Of a DNA stretch of 52,106 nt, positions 51,080 to 52,106 are shown piece by piece (within the stretch, counting starts at the first letter, position 1; every line of letters starts with the position of its first letter). The notes beneath the pieces are model-generated. The model saw nothing but the letters and a program-made list of their open reading frames with translations. It was not told where the DNA came from and ran no database searches. The stretch comes from an uncultured Clostridia bacterium (GTDB lineage: Bacteria > Bacillota > Clostridia > Christensenellales > Aristaeellaceae). The DNA lies in the NCBI GenBank assembly GCA_947165425.1, contig CAMVAJ010000011.1:1-52106 (forward strand), written 5' to 3'. The position numbers and the translations under genes were made by a program.

Positions 51080-52106
51080 ATGAGCACCACCGTCTCGGAT
51101 TTTCTCGCCTTTCAGCAGGCTGCGCCGACCGCCTACCATGCGGTGGCGGCCCTCTGTGAATCCCTCGCCCGGCAGGGCTACCGCCGCCTGCGGGAGCAGG
51201 AGGCCTGGGCCCTCCGGCCCGGGGACCGCTGCTTCCTGACCCGCGGCGGAACCAGCCTGATCGCCTTCGCGCTCCCGCCGGAGACCCCCACCGCCCTGCG
51301 GATCACCGCCGCGCACAGCGATTCGCCGACCTTCCGCCTCCGGCCGCAGCCGGAGCTGAAGCTGGAGAACCGCTACGTCCGGCTGGATGTCGAGCCCTAC
51401 GGCGGCGCGATCTTCGCCTCCTGGCTGGACCGCCCGCTGTCCATCGCCGGCCGGCTGCTGGTGCGGGAGGGCGACCGCCTGACCGCGAAGCTGGTGCGGC
51501 TGGACCGCGACAGCTGCCTGATCCCCCACGTGGCGATCCACATGAACCGGGACGCCAACAAGGGCACCGAGTACAGGGCCAACGTGGACATGCTGCCGCT
51601 CTGGAGCGGCGGCGAGGGCGCAGGCTGGCTGCAGGCCGTGGCGGAGGCCGTGGGCTGCGACGCCGCCGACGTGGTCAGCCACGATCTCTTTCTCTATAAC
51701 CGCACCCCGGGCAGCGTCTGGGGCGAGGGCGGCGAGTTCGTCTCCGCGCCGCGTCTGGACGACCTGATGTGCGCCTGGGCCGGCCTGCAGGCGATGCCCG
51801 GGCTGGAGCGGGGCGCGGCCTCCCTCCCGCGGGACGTTATCGCCATGGCCTGCGTCTTTGACCATGAGGAGGTCGGGAGCCTCTCCCGCACGGGTGCGGA
51901 CGGATCCTTCCTCACCGACACCGCGCTGCGCGTCGCCGGCTGCCTCGGCCTCGGCGCGGAGGAGACGCGGCGCATGTTCGCGGGCTCCTTCCTCGTCTCC
52001 GCGGACAACGCCCACGCCGTCCACCCGAACCACCCGGAGTACGCCGACCCGGCCAACCGGGTCTGGATGAACGGGGGCGTCTCTTACTCATTAAATACTT
52101 TAATAT
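51080..52106 (+). CDS. apeB: M18 family (aspartyl-type) aminopeptidase, 3' end beyond window
   Basis: An open frame of 342 codons to the window end. FLAFQQAAPTAYHAV at the N-terminus, AAHSDSPTFRLRP (metal His and Asp), HVAIHMNRDANKG, SAPRLDDLMCAWAGLQA (metal Asp region) and FDHEEVGSLSRTGADG (catalytic Glu-Glu) are M18 signatures. SADNAHAVHPNHPE is next. Full-length enzymes are about 430 residues. After MNGG the frame should continue with the conserved VIKxNANQ block. Instead it reads VSYSLNTL in an AT-rich stretch from about 52082. The gene may be interrupted there, or the end of the contig may be wrong. GGAGG precedes the ATG. Confidence 0.9.
   Translation, partial: MSTTVSDFLAFQQAAPTAYHAVAALCESLARQGYRRLREQEAWALRPGDRCFLTRGGTSLIAFALPPETPTALRITAAHSDSPTFRLRPQPELKLENRYVRLDVEPYGGAIFASWLDRPLSIAGRLLVREGDRLTAKLVRLDRDSCLIPHVAIHMNRDANKGTEYRANVDMLPLWSGGEGAGWLQAVAEAVGCDAADVVSHDLFLYNRTPGSVWGEGGEFVSAPRLDDLMCAWAGLQAMPGLERGAASLPRDVIAMACVFDHEEVGSLSRTGADGSFLTDTALRVAGCLGLGAEETRRMFAGSFLVSADNAHAVHPNHPEYADPANRVWMNGGVSYSLNTLI
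52080..52106. other. Abrupt AT-rich tail at the window end
   Basis: The last 25 or so bases are nearly all A/T, inside a gene that is otherwise very GC-rich, and conserved M18 coding content stops at the same point. It could be an insertion junction or an assembly artefact. The sequence alone does not decide. Confidence 0.5.

Overview
The window is about 52 kb of GC-rich DNA, dense with genes and with no rRNA, tRNA, CRISPR array, prophage or intact insertion sequence that I could recognise. Strong AGGAGG-type ribosome binding sites, TTGACA/TATAAT promoters (several with a TG-extended -10) and the gene set point to a Firmicute-type bacterium. The set includes the order tilS-hpt-ftsH, a GlgC/GlgD pair, type III glutamine synthetase, FloA/NfeD and class II GalT. 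My inference is a high-GC gut Clostridia member (Christensenellales- or Oscillospirales-like). The sequence alone does not fix the genus.

Layout. 1-2226 (minus): floA (cut by the window edge), an NfeD partner and an esterase. 2500-15271 (plus): a housekeeping run with a low-complexity membrane protein, tilS, hpt, ftsH, a VanW-family protein, exonuclease III, dCMP deaminase, a YjjG-type nucleotidase, an M16 peptidase, ruvX, a short FAD synthetase and trmB. 15309-19456 (minus): an MBL hydrolase, a second esterase and a secreted M4 metallopeptidase. 19726-23656 (plus): metF, a stand-alone MetH reactivation domain and a shortened metH, all overlapping. 23808-28675 (plus): a long PRPP synthetase, rapZ, a MATE exporter and a 2-hydroxyacid dehydrogenase. 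28834-34794 (plus): the glycogen operon glgB-glgC-glgD-glgA. 35032-37125 (plus): an EF-G paralogue. 37240-37480: REP-like repeats. 37496-41496 (minus): a TrkH/TrkA potassium system with a CapD-like sugar dehydratase. 41619-42314 (minus): a histidine phosphatase. 42610-44100 (plus): galT. 44184-47201 (minus): tgt and a secreted SH3/papain-like protein. 47461-49548 (plus): type III glutamine synthetase. 49849-50941 (plus): two small secreted paralogues. 51080 to the end (plus): an M18 aminopeptidase cut by the window edge.

Most genes are ordinary core metabolism: folate/methionine, glycogen, nucleotide salvage and clean-up, tRNA modification and protein quality control. The less ordinary content is regulatory and architectural. 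The 5' leaders of the MATE gene and of glutamine synthetase share a hairpin with a compensatory base-pair change. The glg promoter has its -10 box in the loop of a terminator-like hairpin. Two promoters carry perfect inverted repeats on their core elements. RibF lacks its flavokinase half. Two membrane proteins flanking tilS-hpt-ftsH have Tyr/Gln/Pro-rich disordered N-termini. The sequence turns AT-rich in its last 25 bases, inside a conserved gene.
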